This document shows positions 7,309 through 14,952 of a DNA stretch of 35,471 bases, piece after piece. This DNA is from Candidatus Gastranaerophilales bacterium. GTDB taxonomy: Bacteria; Cyanobacteriota; Vampirovibrionia; Gastranaerophilales; Gastranaerophilaceae. A program made the translations under genes and the position numbers. The stretch's first letter is position 1, and every line of letters begins with the position of its first letter. The DNA is taken from the NCBI GenBank assembly GCA_944325815.1, contig CALVBV010000009.1:1-35471 (forward strand), read 5' to 3'. The notes under the pieces are model-generated. The model searched no databases. It was not told where the DNA came from and was given only the letters and a program-made list of their open reading frames with translations.

Positions 7309-7866
7309 TTACACTCCGCGAACTTTTGTTCCTGCTGATATTATATCTTCTATCTCTTCTGAATATCTGTTCATAACTTCTGTAGCAAATGCTTTTATGT
7401 CATTTATTCCGAGTTCACTTGTAAGCCCGCAGGCTTTGACAGGCGCGCCTTCTGATAAGATATTCAGACCTGTATGAATTAGTATTGAGGTTATTGATTT
7501 TGTTGCAATGGATACTGATAATTTTGCGCCGTTTATCATTAAGTCATCCCCTTTTCTTACAACAAAGATGCCTCTTTCTTCCAGCAGTTCTTTTATTATA
7601 CATATTAAAAGACGCTGGCGGAAAACGCCTTCTGTCAGGCTTATACCGAACTGTTCCGTAATAAAGCTCAGCATATATTTACTGTAAATTGGTTCATTGT
7701 TAATAACATCTTCAATATCAACCATTTCCGGAAGTTCAACCTTGCATTCTCCGCAAAATGCAACAATAGCATCTCCCTGAATTTTAAAATTTTTATAAAT
7801 CCAGTGCGGTGCAAGCTGTGAACCTATATACTTAATCTCATCTTCTATATATTTTGTTTTTATCAT
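7309..7866 (-). CDS. DUF366 family protein
   Basis: The 185 residues resemble DUF366, a small uncharacterised family found mostly in archaea and scattered bacteria and reported to have a fold related to biotin/lipoate ligases. Matching features are the start I-K-T-K-Y-I-E-D-E-I-K-Y-x-G-S-Q-L-A-P-H-W, the G-D-A-I-V-A-F-x-G-x-C block (31-41), a D-I-E-D block near 51-54, the F-R-Q-R-L-L block, and L-S-V-S-I-A-T-K-S-I-T-S-x-L-I-H-T-G-L-N (about 115-134). Its ATG overlaps the queC stop (ATGA at 7866-7863), so the two are translationally coupled. A task related to queuosine or another modified base or ligase chemistry is inference only. Confidence 0.7.
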   Translation of the reverse strand: MIKTKYIEDEIKYIGSQLAPHWIYKNFKIQGDAIVAFCGECKVELPEMVDIEDVINNEPIYSKYMLSFITEQFGISLTEGVFRQRLLICIIKELLEERGIFVVRKGDDLMINGAKLSVSIATKSITSILIHTGLNILSEGAPVKACGLTSELGINDIKAFATEVMNRYSEEIEDIISAGTKVRGV

Positions 7867-8528
7867 TTTTCAAATAAAATATCTAAATATCTTTCCCCTT
7901 GATTTGCAATAAGCGCTTTTTTTAGGTGCCTGCAGGATTCGCATACCCCGCAGTGTTTTTCTCCTCCGCCGTAACAACTCCTTACTAATTCAAGCGGTAC
8001 GGATTTTTCCATTGCAATTTTTACTATATCATTCTTGGTATAATTAATCAAGGGTGCTTCAACTTTCGGGTGTTTAAGGGTGGATAATTCAAATACCCGG
8101 CTGATTTCACTGCGAAAATTTTCCGTATTATCCGGAAAGGTTTCTCCTTCGTCTTTGTTTGCACCGAATATTATATAATCATAATTATAGGAATCTGCAA
8201 AACAGCCTGCTATGTTTAGAAAAAGACCGTTTCTGTTAGGAACCCAGACACTTTGGGCGCTTGTTAGGGTGCCTAAATTCTCGGACGGAATTTCTTTATC
8301 AGAGACAAGTGCAGTGCGGGTTATTTCTTTCAGCCAATCAAGATTAATAACTTTGTGTTTTATTTTATAAAATTTACAGATTTCACTGGAAGCTTTTATT
8401 TCCTGCTTTGCGGATTTTTGTCCGTAATCAAAGGTGAGCGCAAGATCTATCAAATATTTATCTTTAGATAGCCCAAGAGCGCATAGTGAATCTAAGCCTC
8501 CGGAGAGCAGTATTATTCCTCTATTCAT
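7863..8528 (-). CDS. queC: 7-cyano-7-deazaguanine (preQ0) synthase
   Basis: QueC uses ATP to convert 7-carboxy-7-deazaguanine and ammonia to preQ0, the precursor of queuosine in tRNA. The PP-loop S-G-G-L-D-S is at residues 9-14. The zinc site is complete: Cys185, Cys193, Cys196 and Cys199 in C-Y-G-G-G-E-K-H-C-G-V-C-E-S-C. The 221-residue length is normal. The start overlaps the HEAT-repeat gene by 8 bases and the stop overlaps DUF366 by 4. No queD, queE, queF, tgt or queA is in this window, so the rest of the pathway, or salvage, must be encoded elsewhere. Confidence 0.95.
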   Translation of the reverse strand: MNRGIILLSGGLDSLCALGLSKDKYLIDLALTFDYGQKSAKQEIKASSEICKFYKIKHKVINLDWLKEITRTALVSDKEIPSENLGTLTSAQSVWVPNRNGLFLNIAGCFADSYNYDYIIFGANKDEGETFPDNTENFRSEISRVFELSTLKHPKVEAPLINYTKNDIVKIAMEKSVPLELVRSCYGGGEKHCGVCESCRHLKKALIANQGERYLDILFEK

Positions 8529-9459
8529 CTTCGGCCTCTTCTAAAATTGCCAGTGCTTCTGATTTCAATATATCCGGATATTTTTTTTCTTCTATTATCT
8601 CATCAAGAATTTCGCGTCCTCTCATATTGTAAAGCGCCGTAAGTGCATTTTTCTTAACTTCGTCATCTTCGTCATTCAGGCAGTTTTTTATAAGTTCGTA
8701 GGCCTCTTCATACTCACTGTTCATCAATGCCTCCACAGCGTTGATTCTGACCATTGGGGAAGTGTCTGACAATGACTGTTTTAGTACTTTTAAAACTCTG
8801 GAACTGTTTAGATTCAGTTTGCCTAAAGCCTCAATAATTCTTTCTTTTAAAAAAGAGAATTTATCCCAAAGTCCTTGTTTGGATTCCATAATTTCAACAA
8901 GCGGTTCTACAGCACTTGTGTCGCCCAGAAGCCCAAGGGCAAAAGTTGCCGATTCTTTTACATAAACAGATTTTTCATCCTCGTCTTTTACAACATTTAT
9001 TAAAGGCGCGACAGCATATTTATTCCCGATTCTTCCAAGCGCGTCTGCGCAGGCGAGCCGGAGTTTATAATCTTCTTTTTTGTTATTAAGGCAATATAAA
9101 AAAGCACTTATGGTCGAGGCATCCTTGTAGTTAGAAACAGCCTTTGCACATAAAACCCGGAGTGTGGTTATATTCTCGGAATCAGTCTCTCTGTTCATCA
9201 GAAGTAAATCTATAAGTGCAGAGAGTATTTCAGGTGATTTATTAGAATCCGCAAGCCGGATTACTCCTTCTAAGATTTCCGGGTCGCCGGAGTTTTGGAG
9301 GATATAAGTGTATATACTAACAAGTTCGTCTCTGCCGTAAAATTCTTTAAGCTCTGCAAGATTCCGGACAACTGTCTCTGCAGGCTCTTTTCCATAACCG
9401 CATTTACCTAGAATTTCTGTATAATCTGACACTTTGTTAACCACAAAAATACAATACAC
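8521..9459 (-). CDS. HEAT-repeat protein
   Basis: At least five helical repeats of about 30 residues are visible, with signatures such as R-L-A-C-A-D-A-L-G-R-I-G, V-K-E-S-A-T-F-A-L-G-L-L-G-D, V-R-I-N-A-V-E-A-L and V-K-K-N-A-L-T-A-L-Y-N-M. Such alpha-solenoids are protein-binding scaffolds; cyanobacteria use related proteins as phycobilin-lyase-like or assembly factors, but nothing here points to a particular partner. It is the first gene of a tight cluster with queC (8-base overlap). The start is uncertain: the longest frame begins with GTG at 9459 without a ribosome-binding site, and two more GTG codons follow within ten codons. A TACTAT element lies about 25 bases further upstream. Confidence 0.8.
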   Translation of the reverse strand: MYCIFVVNKVSDYTEILGKCGYGKEPAETVVRNLAELKEFYGRDELVSIYTYILQNSGDPEILEGVIRLADSNKSPEILSALIDLLLMNRETDSENITTLRVLCAKAVSNYKDASTISAFLYCLNNKKEDYKLRLACADALGRIGNKYAVAPLINVVKDEDEKSVYVKESATFALGLLGDTSAVEPLVEIMESKQGLWDKFSFLKERIIEALGKLNLNSSRVLKVLKQSLSDTSPMVRINAVEALMNSEYEEAYELIKNCLNDEDDEVKKNALTALYNMRGREILDEIIEEKKYPDILKSEALAILEEAEDE

Positions 9460-9556
9460 TAAAAAATTAAATTTAGCAACAATAGTAAAGATTTCAGCCT
9501 GTATTTTTAAATATTTTGCTTAATATTTCTTAATAAATTAAAGAAAATGCGCAATT

Positions 9557-9585
9557 TTGAGAAAATGAAATACTTTATATATACA
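9557..9585 (+). promoter_or_regulatory. Promoter of the 67-aa gene
   Basis: TTGAGA (9557-9562) is followed after 17 bases by TATACA (9580-9585) in a strongly AT-rich stretch. A ribosome-binding site AAAGGA precedes the ATG at 9611. Confidence 0.45.
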
Positions 9586-9610
9586 TAGACAGTTTGTAAA
9601 GGACTTTAAT

Positions 9611-9814
9611 ATGAAAGAACAAGAATTAAATACAGCAATGTCAGTAATCGCAGATCCTATAGAAAATGTTTATAAAATAAACTCCAGAAAAGATGTTGAA
9701 GAAATTCAAAGAATCTGCAGAATATTTCAGATAGCAGAAAAGCAGGGCAACAAGCACAGAATGCTTTCTATCAAAAACTTGGCGACATTTAGACTTGTTC
9801 TAAGCAATAATTAG
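9611..9814 (+). CDS. Small protein of unknown function (67 aa)
   Basis: This short gene has its own promoter, an AAAGGA ribosome-binding site and a strong terminator 6 bases after the stop, all of which argue that it is real. The protein is charged and probably two or three helices, with no cysteine motif except one Cys, no membrane segment and no known domain that I recognise. It stands alone between a divergent HEAT-repeat gene and a convergent protease gene. A monocistronic arrangement like this is common for small regulators, but that is only a guess. Confidence 0.65.
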   Translation: MKEQELNTAMSVIADPIENVYKINSRKDVEEIQRICRIFQIAEKQGNKHRMLSIKNLATFRLVLSNN

Positions 9815-9820
9815 ACATTT

Positions 9821-9857
9821 AAATCGGCCCGGAACAATTGTTCAGGGCCGATTTTTT
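9821..9857 (+). terminator. Strong rho-independent terminator
   Basis: A 10-bp stem, AAATCGGCCC (9821-9830) with GGGCCGATTT (9845-9854), is followed by a T tract. The 14-base loop itself contains a perfect 12-base palindrome, GAACAATTGTTC (9832-9843), so the hairpin can extend. It ends the 67-aa gene and abuts the convergent protease gene. Confidence 0.9.
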
Positions 9858-10510
9858 TATATTTTTTCTTTTTCCAGCAAATATTCTTTTACAAGGTTTA
9901 TAGGTGTAGCAAAACCTATTCCTATATTTGAGATGTTATTATCAGGATTGTATATAGCCTGATTAATTCCGATTATTTCTCCTTTGGCATTTAAAAGAGG
10001 GCCTCCTGACGAGCCGGGGTTAATTGCCGCATCGGTTTGAATCCTGTTTTTCGTATAATCAATTCTGGAAATAATACCCTGGGTTAAAGTTCCGCTGAAC
10101 CCGAAGGGATTTCCTATAGCCCACACTTTCTGTCCGACTTTTATCTTTTCGGAATTACCCATCTTAACAGTTTTCAAATCTTCTGCAACATCAATCTTAA
10201 GAAGAGCAATATCTTTATTCTCTCCCAGATGCTTCAAAACTTTTGCATTATAATTTTGTCCGTTATTCATAGTAACAACTACGGTTTTCCCGATATCTAT
10301 AACGTGTGCGCTTGTAAGTATTATTCCCGATTTATCAATGATGCACCCTGTGCCGCAGGAAAGTCCGTCTGTAAGCTGAGAATCTACTGATACTATTGCC
10401 GGGTTAATTTTTTCATAAATCGTAACTGCGCTTCTGTCATCACGTCCGAAAGAGAAAGCAGGAAGTGATGTTATAAGTATTATTAAAACTAAATAAAAGC
10501 GTTTTAGCAT
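9857..10510 (-). CDS. Secreted trypsin-like serine protease (HtrA/DegP-type domain, no PDZ)
   Basis: The 217-residue protein begins with a signal peptide (about residues 1-21, L-V-L-I-I-L-I-T-S-L-P-A-F-S) and continues with one S1C/HtrA-type protease domain. The catalytic triad is His69 (T-S-A-H-V), Asp100 (N-K-D-I-A-L-L) and Ser168 (G-S-S-G-G-P). Conserved N-P-F-G and T-D-A-A-I-N-P-G blocks are present. There is no PDZ domain, unlike DegP or DegS, so it is a minimal periplasmic or secreted protease. Two cysteines (Cys52 and Cys56) could form a disulfide near the active cleft. The start is supported by GGGGAGG ahead of the ATG. Substrate unknown. Confidence 0.9.
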   Translation of the reverse strand: MLKRFYLVLIILITSLPAFSFGRDDRSAVTIYEKINPAIVSVDSQLTDGLSCGTGCIIDKSGIILTSAHVIDIGKTVVVTMNNGQNYNAKVLKHLGENKDIALLKIDVAEDLKTVKMGNSEKIKVGQKVWAIGNPFGFSGTLTQGIISRIDYTKNRIQTDAAINPGSSGGPLLNAKGEIIGINQAIYNPDNNISNIGIGFATPINLVKEYLLEKEKI

Positions 10511-10608
10511 TGACAGCCTCCCCGGTTTTTCATTTTAATATTTACAAACAAGAAGGATGTTTACAATTAGCTTAAAAAGCAGGTTTATTTTTCCAGTCAG
10601 CCTATATA

Positions 10609-10637
10609 TTGCCAGTATTCAAATTTTAATGTATAAT
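10609..10637 (+). promoter_or_regulatory. Strong promoter of the Ycf23-like gene
   Basis: TTGCCA (10609-10614), 17 bases, TATAAT (10632-10637) with a TG directly before it. The gene follows after a leader of about 35 bases with AGGAG before the ATG. Confidence 0.7.
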
Positions 10638-10681
10638 AGACGAGATAATATATCGCAATCTACATACAAAAGGAGAAATTT

Positions 10682-11437
10682 ATGTCAAGAATTGAAAGTT
10701 TTAAACGGGCTTTAAGTGAAAAAAGAGCTGTAAAAATTATTGCAGGTATTGATAATTTTGATGCGGAAAGTGTAAAAAAAGTTGTAAAATCAGCTTCAAA
10801 TTCAGGTGCAAGTGCAATTGATATTTGCGCAAATCCTGATATTATTGCTATGGCAAGAAGTATGACCGATTTGCCTTTATTTGTATCGTCAATTGACCCG
10901 CAGGAATTGGCACATGCTGCAATTTTAGGGGCTGATGCAATTGAGTTGGGTAATTTTGATGCTCTTTATAAAAAAGGACTTACTTTCTCAGCTTCTAAAG
11001 TTCTAAGTTTAGTAAAAAGAACTCTGGAACTTCTTGACAGAGATGTTTTCTTCTGTGTTACTATTCCGGGAGAATTAGAAATTGCTGAGCAAATAGAACT
11101 TGCAAGAGAATTGGAAGATTTGGGTATTGACCTTATTCAAACAGAAGGACATTTTTCTAAAGAAATGCCTGAAAATGGTGTAAGAGGGCTTGTAGAAAGA
11201 GCAGAACTTACTCTTGCAAATACAATAGAGCTTACAAGAAATGTTGAGATACCTGTAATGACAGCTACAGGTATTAACCCGACTACTGCACCGCTTGCTT
11301 TCGCAGCGGGCGCTTCTGCTATCGGCTGTGGCTCTTGTGTAAATAAGCTTGATTCAGAGATTTCAATGATTGCTGTTTGCAGAAGCTTGGTTGAAATTGC
11401 TGAAAAGAATGCTCAATATACCGTTGAGTTGGTATAA
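10682..11437 (+). CDS. DUF561 / Ycf23 family TIM-barrel protein
   Basis: The 251 residues match the DUF561 (Ycf23) family along their whole length: K-I-I-A-G-I-D-N-F-D (18-27), A-I-D-I-C-A-N-P-D, the A-I-E-L-G-N-F-D-A-L-Y-K-K-G block (about 85-98), V-L-S-L-V-K-R-T-L-E-L-L, E-Q-I-E-L-A-R-E-L-E, D-L-I-Q-T-E-G and the C-terminal A-T-G-I-N-P-T-T-A-P-L-A-F-A-A-G-A-S-A-I-G-C-G-S. This points to a phosphate-binding TIM barrel, and the family is characteristic of cyanobacteria and red-lineage plastids. Its function is not known. It is transcribed alone, with its own promoter and a strong terminator. It is the single best taxonomic marker here. Confidence 0.88.
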   Translation: MSRIESFKRALSEKRAVKIIAGIDNFDAESVKKVVKSASNSGASAIDICANPDIIAMARSMTDLPLFVSSIDPQELAHAAILGADAIELGNFDALYKKGLTFSASKVLSLVKRTLELLDRDVFFCVTIPGELEIAEQIELARELEDLGIDLIQTEGHFSKEMPENGVRGLVERAELTLANTIELTRNVEIPVMTATGINPTTAPLAFAAGASAIGCGSCVNKLDSEISMIAVCRSLVEIAEKNAQYTVELV

Positions 11438-11459
11438 ATTAAATTGAAAAAAGATAAAG

Positions 11460-11490
11460 CAAGACCCTCCCCGGGGTCTTGTTTTATTTT
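11460..11490 (+). terminator. Rho-independent terminator after the Ycf23-like gene
   Basis: An 8-bp stem, CAAGACCC (11460-11467) with GGGTCTTG (11474-11481), is followed by TTTTATTTT. Confidence 0.9.
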
Positions 11491-11530
11491 GTTTTATATT
11501 GTGCAAAAACTGTTTTAAACGCTTCTTTTA

Positions 11531-11539
11531 TGTTATAAT
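11531..11539 (+). promoter_or_regulatory. Extended -10 promoter of rbfA-truB
   Basis: TGTTATAAT (TG at 11531-11532, TATAAT at 11534-11539) without a good -35 box. AAAGGAG precedes the rbfA ATG. Confidence 0.55.
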
Positions 11540-11560
11540 CCGGTATAAAAGGAGATAACA

Positions 11561-11908
11561 ATGTCTTTACGAAATGAACGTGTAAGAAAAGAATTAATGC
11601 GTGATATATCTGATATTATAAGAAAAGAAATCCGCGGACTTGAAGGAGTTGTTTCGGTTGTAGATGTAGAAGTTTCGCATGATAATTCTTTTGCAAAGGT
11701 AATATATAGTGTCTTTGGTACTCCCGAACAGGTGGAAAAAGATAGGGAAATTATTGAAAAAAATACAGGAAAAGTCCGTTATGAAGTCGGCAGGCGTATC
11801 CGTTTAAGAGTTACTCCGGAGATAAAATTTGTATATTCAGACGGTCTTGAGCAAGGTTCCAGAGTATTGGATTTGATTGATAAAATTTCTAAAGGTGAAA
11901 TAAAGTAA
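11561..11908 (+). CDS. rbfA: 30S ribosome-binding factor A
   Basis: RbfA binds immature 30S subunits and helps 16S rRNA 5'-end maturation. The 115-residue protein has the family layout: N-terminal R-V-x-x-E-L-M-R-D-I-S-D-I-I, then V-V-D-V-E-V-S-H-D-N-S-F-A-K-V-I-Y-S-V-F-G, and R-I-R-L-R-V-T-P-E-I-K-F-V-Y-S-D (about 80-95). It is followed without any gap by truB (TAA then ATG). In many bacteria the two sit after nusA-infB, which are not here; the gene has its own promoter instead. Confidence 0.94.
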   Translation: MSLRNERVRKELMRDISDIIRKEIRGLEGVVSVVDVEVSHDNSFAKVIYSVFGTPEQVEKDREIIEKNTGKVRYEVGRRIRLRVTPEIKFVYSDGLEQGSRVLDLIDKISKGEIK

Positions 11909-12760
11909 ATGTTCGGCTTTTTGAATATTTATAAGCCAAGAGGGATAACATCACATGATGTGGTCGCACAATTAAGGCGTATTACAAAAATTAAACAGAT
12001 AGGGCATACGGGTACGCTTGATCCTTTTGCCGAAGGTGTGCTTCCTGTGTGTATAGGAAAGTCTGCTCGTCTTATTGAGTATTTAAAAGACGATAAGGCT
12101 TATATAGGAACGGTTCAGCTGGGGGAATCTACAACGACTTATGATATTGAAGGAGATGTTGTAAATGTCTCTGACAAGGTGGTTTCTGCATACGAACTGG
12201 AGAAAGCTGTGGAAAGGTTTCAGGGGAAAATTCTGCAAACACCGCCGGTATACTCGGCGTTAAAAGTGAATGGGAAAAAGCTTTATGAATATGCAAGAAA
12301 TGGGGAAAGTATAGAGATAAAGCCAAGAGAAGTAGAAATAAAAGAGATTAGAATATTAAGTTTTGATGAAGAAATGAGGGTGGTAGAGCTTTATATAGCC
12401 TGTTCAAAAGGTACATATATCCGTTCGATAGCGAACGACTTGGGGGAAGCTCTCGGTACTTACGGGTTTCTTGCTAAGCTAATCAGAGTAAAAGCAGGTG
12501 ATTTTATTGCCGAAAGCAGTGTTAAGTTGGATGATATAAAAACTCTTGAGGATGCGAAATCACATTTGCTTAATCCGATAAACTATCTGGATTATCCGAA
12601 ATACGAGTTGAATGAGATTGAAAAAGAAAGAATTTCTCATGGCATGCCTTTAAATTCTGATTTAAAAGATGGTGTAATAATATTAACAAGTGAGAATAAT
12701 ATTTGCGCAGTGGGCAAAGCTGAAAATCATTGTATTCATTGTAATAAAGTGTTTATATAG
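11909..12760 (+). CDS. truB: tRNA pseudouridine-55 synthase
   Basis: TruB isomerises U55 in the T-loop of tRNAs. The catalytic aspartate is Asp38 in G-H-T-G-T-L-D-P-F-A-E-G. Other family blocks are N-I-Y-K-P-R-G-I-T-S-H-D (6-17), T-P-P-V-Y-S-A-L-K-V-N-G-K-K-L-Y-E-Y-A-R (about 110-129) and S-K-G-T-Y-I-R-S-I-A-N-D-L-G. The 283-residue length is normal, with a short PUA-like tail. It starts directly after the rbfA stop codon; the ribosome-binding site AAAGGTG is inside rbfA. Confidence 0.95.
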   Translation: MFGFLNIYKPRGITSHDVVAQLRRITKIKQIGHTGTLDPFAEGVLPVCIGKSARLIEYLKDDKAYIGTVQLGESTTTYDIEGDVVNVSDKVVSAYELEKAVERFQGKILQTPPVYSALKVNGKKLYEYARNGESIEIKPREVEIKEIRILSFDEEMRVVELYIACSKGTYIRSIANDLGEALGTYGFLAKLIRVKAGDFIAESSVKLDDIKTLEDAKSHLLNPINYLDYPKYELNEIEKERISHGMPLNSDLKDGVIILTSENNICAVGKAENHCIHCNKVFI

Positions 12761-12792
12761 TATTTAAAATTTCTCTCTCAGCCATTCAGCTA

Positions 12793-12821
12793 TTGCCGAG
12801 ACGGGCTAAATATGGTATAAT
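12793..12821 (+). promoter_or_regulatory. Strong promoter of the S1-domain gene
   Basis: TTGCCG (12793-12798), 17 bases, TATAAT (12816-12821), with an extended TGG before the -10. Confidence 0.7.
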
Positions 12822-12854
12822 TTACCCGTGTTTATTTGAAAAAGGAGAATGCAA

Positions 12855-13928
12855 ATGGTAGAAAAGTGTTCGGATGGTGATTTTGAAGCTCTTCTGGAAA
12901 AGTATGATTACAAATTCAAACGCGGTGATATTGTAAAAGGTGTTGTCTGCGGATATGAATCGGACGGTGTTGTTGTAGATATCGGTTCAAAAAGTACTGC
13001 TTTTGTTCCGCGATATGAAATTTCTGCTGACAAAAAGGCAAATGCAGAGGATGTGCTGGAATTAAATACAGAGTACGAGTTTTTGATAACTCAGGATAGT
13101 GATGAGAATGGAAAATTTACACTTTCTTATAAGAAAGTACATTTGGCACACACCTGGGAAGAATTGGAAAAAGTTAAGGAAGCTGATGAAACTATAGCAG
13201 TAGTTGTCTCTCAAATAGTAAGAGGCGGGCTGGTTGTTGATGTTTCGGGTGTTCAGGGCTTTATTCCTCAAGGTCAGCTGTGTGCAAGGGAAACTATTTG
13301 CAACCCGGGCGATAAGATAGAAGTTAAAATTCTTACTCTTGATAAAGCTCAGAATAATCTGATTCTTTCAAATAAAAAGGTTTATGAAACCAATATGGCA
13401 GAAACCAGAAAAAATGTTTTTGCGCAGGTTGAAGTCGGTCAGATTGTTAAAGGTGAAGTCGTAAGAATTACGGATTTCGGCGCATTTGTTAATGTCGGAG
13501 GGGTAGATTGTCTGCTTCCGTTGTCGCAGATTTCTTGGAAATGGGTTGAACATCCTACAGATTTGTTAAAAGTAGGTCAAGAAATTAATGTTGAAATTAT
13601 TGATATTGACAGAGATAAGCAGAGAATAAGCCTAAGTCTTAAAAATACTGAGCCTGATCCGTGGATTCAAGCAGAGGCTGAACTTAAAGAAGGAGATATT
13701 AAAGAGGGTATAATAACAAGAATAAAGCCGTTTGGCGCTTTTGTGGAAGTTCTTCCGGGCGTTGAGGCCTTATTCCCGCAGTCGGCTTTAGCAGAGTATC
13801 AAAATCAATACAACTGTATTTTAAAAGCAGGTGATAAGATTAATACAAAGATAATTAAGTTTAATCCGAAAGATAAACGAATTTCTTTGGGGCTTCCTAC
13901 AGAGGATACTGCAGTTGCTGCAGAATAG
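12855..13928 (+). CDS. rpsA: Small-subunit ribosomal protein S1 / S1 RNA-binding domain protein
   Basis: Four S1-type RNA-binding domains in tandem are visible, beginning around residues 22, 107, 195 and 280 (for example G-D-I-V-K-G-V-V, G-Q-I-V-K-G-E-V-V-R-I-T-D-F-G-A-F-V-N-V-G-G, and I-K-E-G-I-I-T-R-I-K-P-F-G-A-F-V-E-V). A short four-domain S1 resembles the cyanobacterial form rather than the six-domain E. coli protein. It likely helps mRNA loading on the 30S subunit. The start is set at ATG 12855 (357 aa) because AAAGGAG at 12841-12847 is 7 bases upstream; the ATG at 12849 lies only one base from it. The 3' end overlaps convergent maf by 32 bases. A second general S1 paralogue elsewhere cannot be excluded. 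Confidence 0.82.
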   Translation: MVEKCSDGDFEALLEKYDYKFKRGDIVKGVVCGYESDGVVVDIGSKSTAFVPRYEISADKKANAEDVLELNTEYEFLITQDSDENGKFTLSYKKVHLAHTWEELEKVKEADETIAVVVSQIVRGGLVVDVSGVQGFIPQGQLCARETICNPGDKIEVKILTLDKAQNNLILSNKKVYETNMAETRKNVFAQVEVGQIVKGEVVRITDFGAFVNVGGVDCLLPLSQISWKWVEHPTDLLKVGQEINVEIIDIDRDKQRISLSLKNTEPDPWIQAEAELKEGDIKEGIITRIKPFGAFVEVLPGVEALFPQSALAEYQNQYNCILKAGDKINTKIIKFNPKDKRISLGLPTEDTAVAAE

Positions 13929-14472
13929 ATTTTACCGCATCAGGTGAAAGTCCGACAATATTTTCAAAGCTTCCTTCAAATTTATCAAGATAATTTGGAG
14001 GAAGTTCTTGTATGCCGTAACTTCCGGCTTTATCCAGAGGATTAAATTCATCTATATAATAATGAATCATTTCATCACTCCAGGGGGTAAATCTGACATA
14101 ACTTGTTGTTGAAATCAATGCAGCACGGTTAGTCTGAGTGTTTATCCCGCAGGTGGAAGTTACAACAGAATGCGTTGCGCCCTGCAAGGATTTTAGCATA
14201 TCAAAAGCTTCTTCTTTAGAGTGCGGTTTGCCTAAAATCCGATTGTGTAAAACAACTACTGTATCAGCTGCAAGCACAAGTGAATTTTTATCTGCGCGTC
14301 TCACCACATCCAGACACTTTTGAGTCGCAATATCTTCAATTTTTTCGTAGGAGAAAATGTCATCAGAAAGTTTTTCGTCATAATTTGAAGGAATAACCTC
14401 AAAAGATAGCCCTATATCTTTGAGTATTTGTTTTCTCCTCGGGGAATTTGACGCAAGAATGAGTTTTATCAT
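13897..14472 (-). CDS. maf: Maf-type nucleoside triphosphate pyrophosphatase (dTTP/UTP class)
   Basis: Maf proteins hydrolyse non-canonical or pyrimidine NTPs and are house-cleaning enzymes linked to septum inhibition. Motifs are L-I-L-A-S-N-S-P-R-R-K-Q-I-L (4-17), A-A-D-T-V-V-V (about 68-74), I-L-G-K-P-H-S-K-E-E-A and D-K-A-G-S-Y-G-I-Q-E. The 191-residue length is normal. It is the third gene of a run radical SAM - orphan - maf, and its start shares one base with the orphan stop (TAATG). It overlaps the convergent S1 gene by 32 bases. Confidence 0.92.
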   Translation of the reverse strand: MIKLILASNSPRRKQILKDIGLSFEVIPSNYDEKLSDDIFSYEKIEDIATQKCLDVVRRADKNSLVLAADTVVVLHNRILGKPHSKEEAFDMLKSLQGATHSVVTSTCGINTQTNRAALISTTSYVRFTPWSDEMIHYYIDEFNPLDKAGSYGIQELPPNYLDKFEGSFENIVGLSPDAVKSILQQLQYPL

Positions 14473-14933
14473 TACTGCTTACCTTTAAGTTTTTCCAGTA
14501 TTTCCATACCTTTCTTTGTGAAGCCTTCCATTGTTATTTTTTTCTTTTTAACTGTATTTGTATCATTAAAATGTTCTTCGAAAAATTTAAGATATTTATC
14601 TACATTTTTCATGATTTTTCCCCAGCTGGTAAAGAAAGGTTTGTGCCAGTCAACAATTTCACCTGTTTTATTGTTAATAACAAGCTCTGTATTTTTTATA
14701 GTAAATAGGGTTTCTCTCTGCATTTGTTTTTCCTGCGGAACTTTATCAAAAATCATTCTGCCGTCTATAAAGCGTACTTTATCTTTTTTGCAGGAAAGTT
14801 CCTTAGTGATTGTTGAGCTGAACCAGGTGTCATTTTTTTTAGAGACAGTTTCGCCGTTCATTTTGGAAAGCAGCGTTTCTATACTTTTCAATTGATTTGT
14901 GTTTAAAAAGTGATTGGTCTGTTGAATTTTCAT
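14472..14933 (-). CDS. Protein of unknown function (153 aa)
   Basis: I do not recognise this protein. It is basic, with a helical N-terminus (about 1-27), a central region rich in short beta segments (about 37-100, including a D-G-R-M-I-F-D turn and V-I-N-N-K-T-G-E-I-V-D-W), and a lysine-rich helical tail containing K-K-K-K and ending E-K-L-K-G-K-Q. There is no signal peptide, membrane segment or cysteine motif. AAGGAG 6 bases before the ATG supports the start. It is tightly placed between a radical SAM gene (19-base gap) and maf (1-base overlap), so it is transcribed with them. Confidence 0.7.
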   Translation of the reverse strand: MKIQQTNHFLNTNQLKSIETLLSKMNGETVSKKNDTWFSSTITKELSCKKDKVRFIDGRMIFDKVPQEKQMQRETLFTIKNTELVINNKTGEIVDWHKPFFTSWGKIMKNVDKYLKFFEEHFNDTNTVKKKKITMEGFTKKGMEILEKLKGKQ

Positions 14934-14952
14934 ATTGTACTCCTTGTTTAAT

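Noticed and set aside
7863-9459. A restriction or defence island around queC, such as a 7-deazaguanine DNA modification (Dpd) cluster.
   Set aside because: No Dpd transferase, helicase or nuclease is nearby; a HEAT protein, DUF366 and SPOR protein do not form such a system.
13062-13271. Reading frames on the opposite strand inside genes (for example within S1, polA and proS).
   Set aside because: They lack ribosome-binding sites and recognisable domains and lie wholly within well-supported genes.
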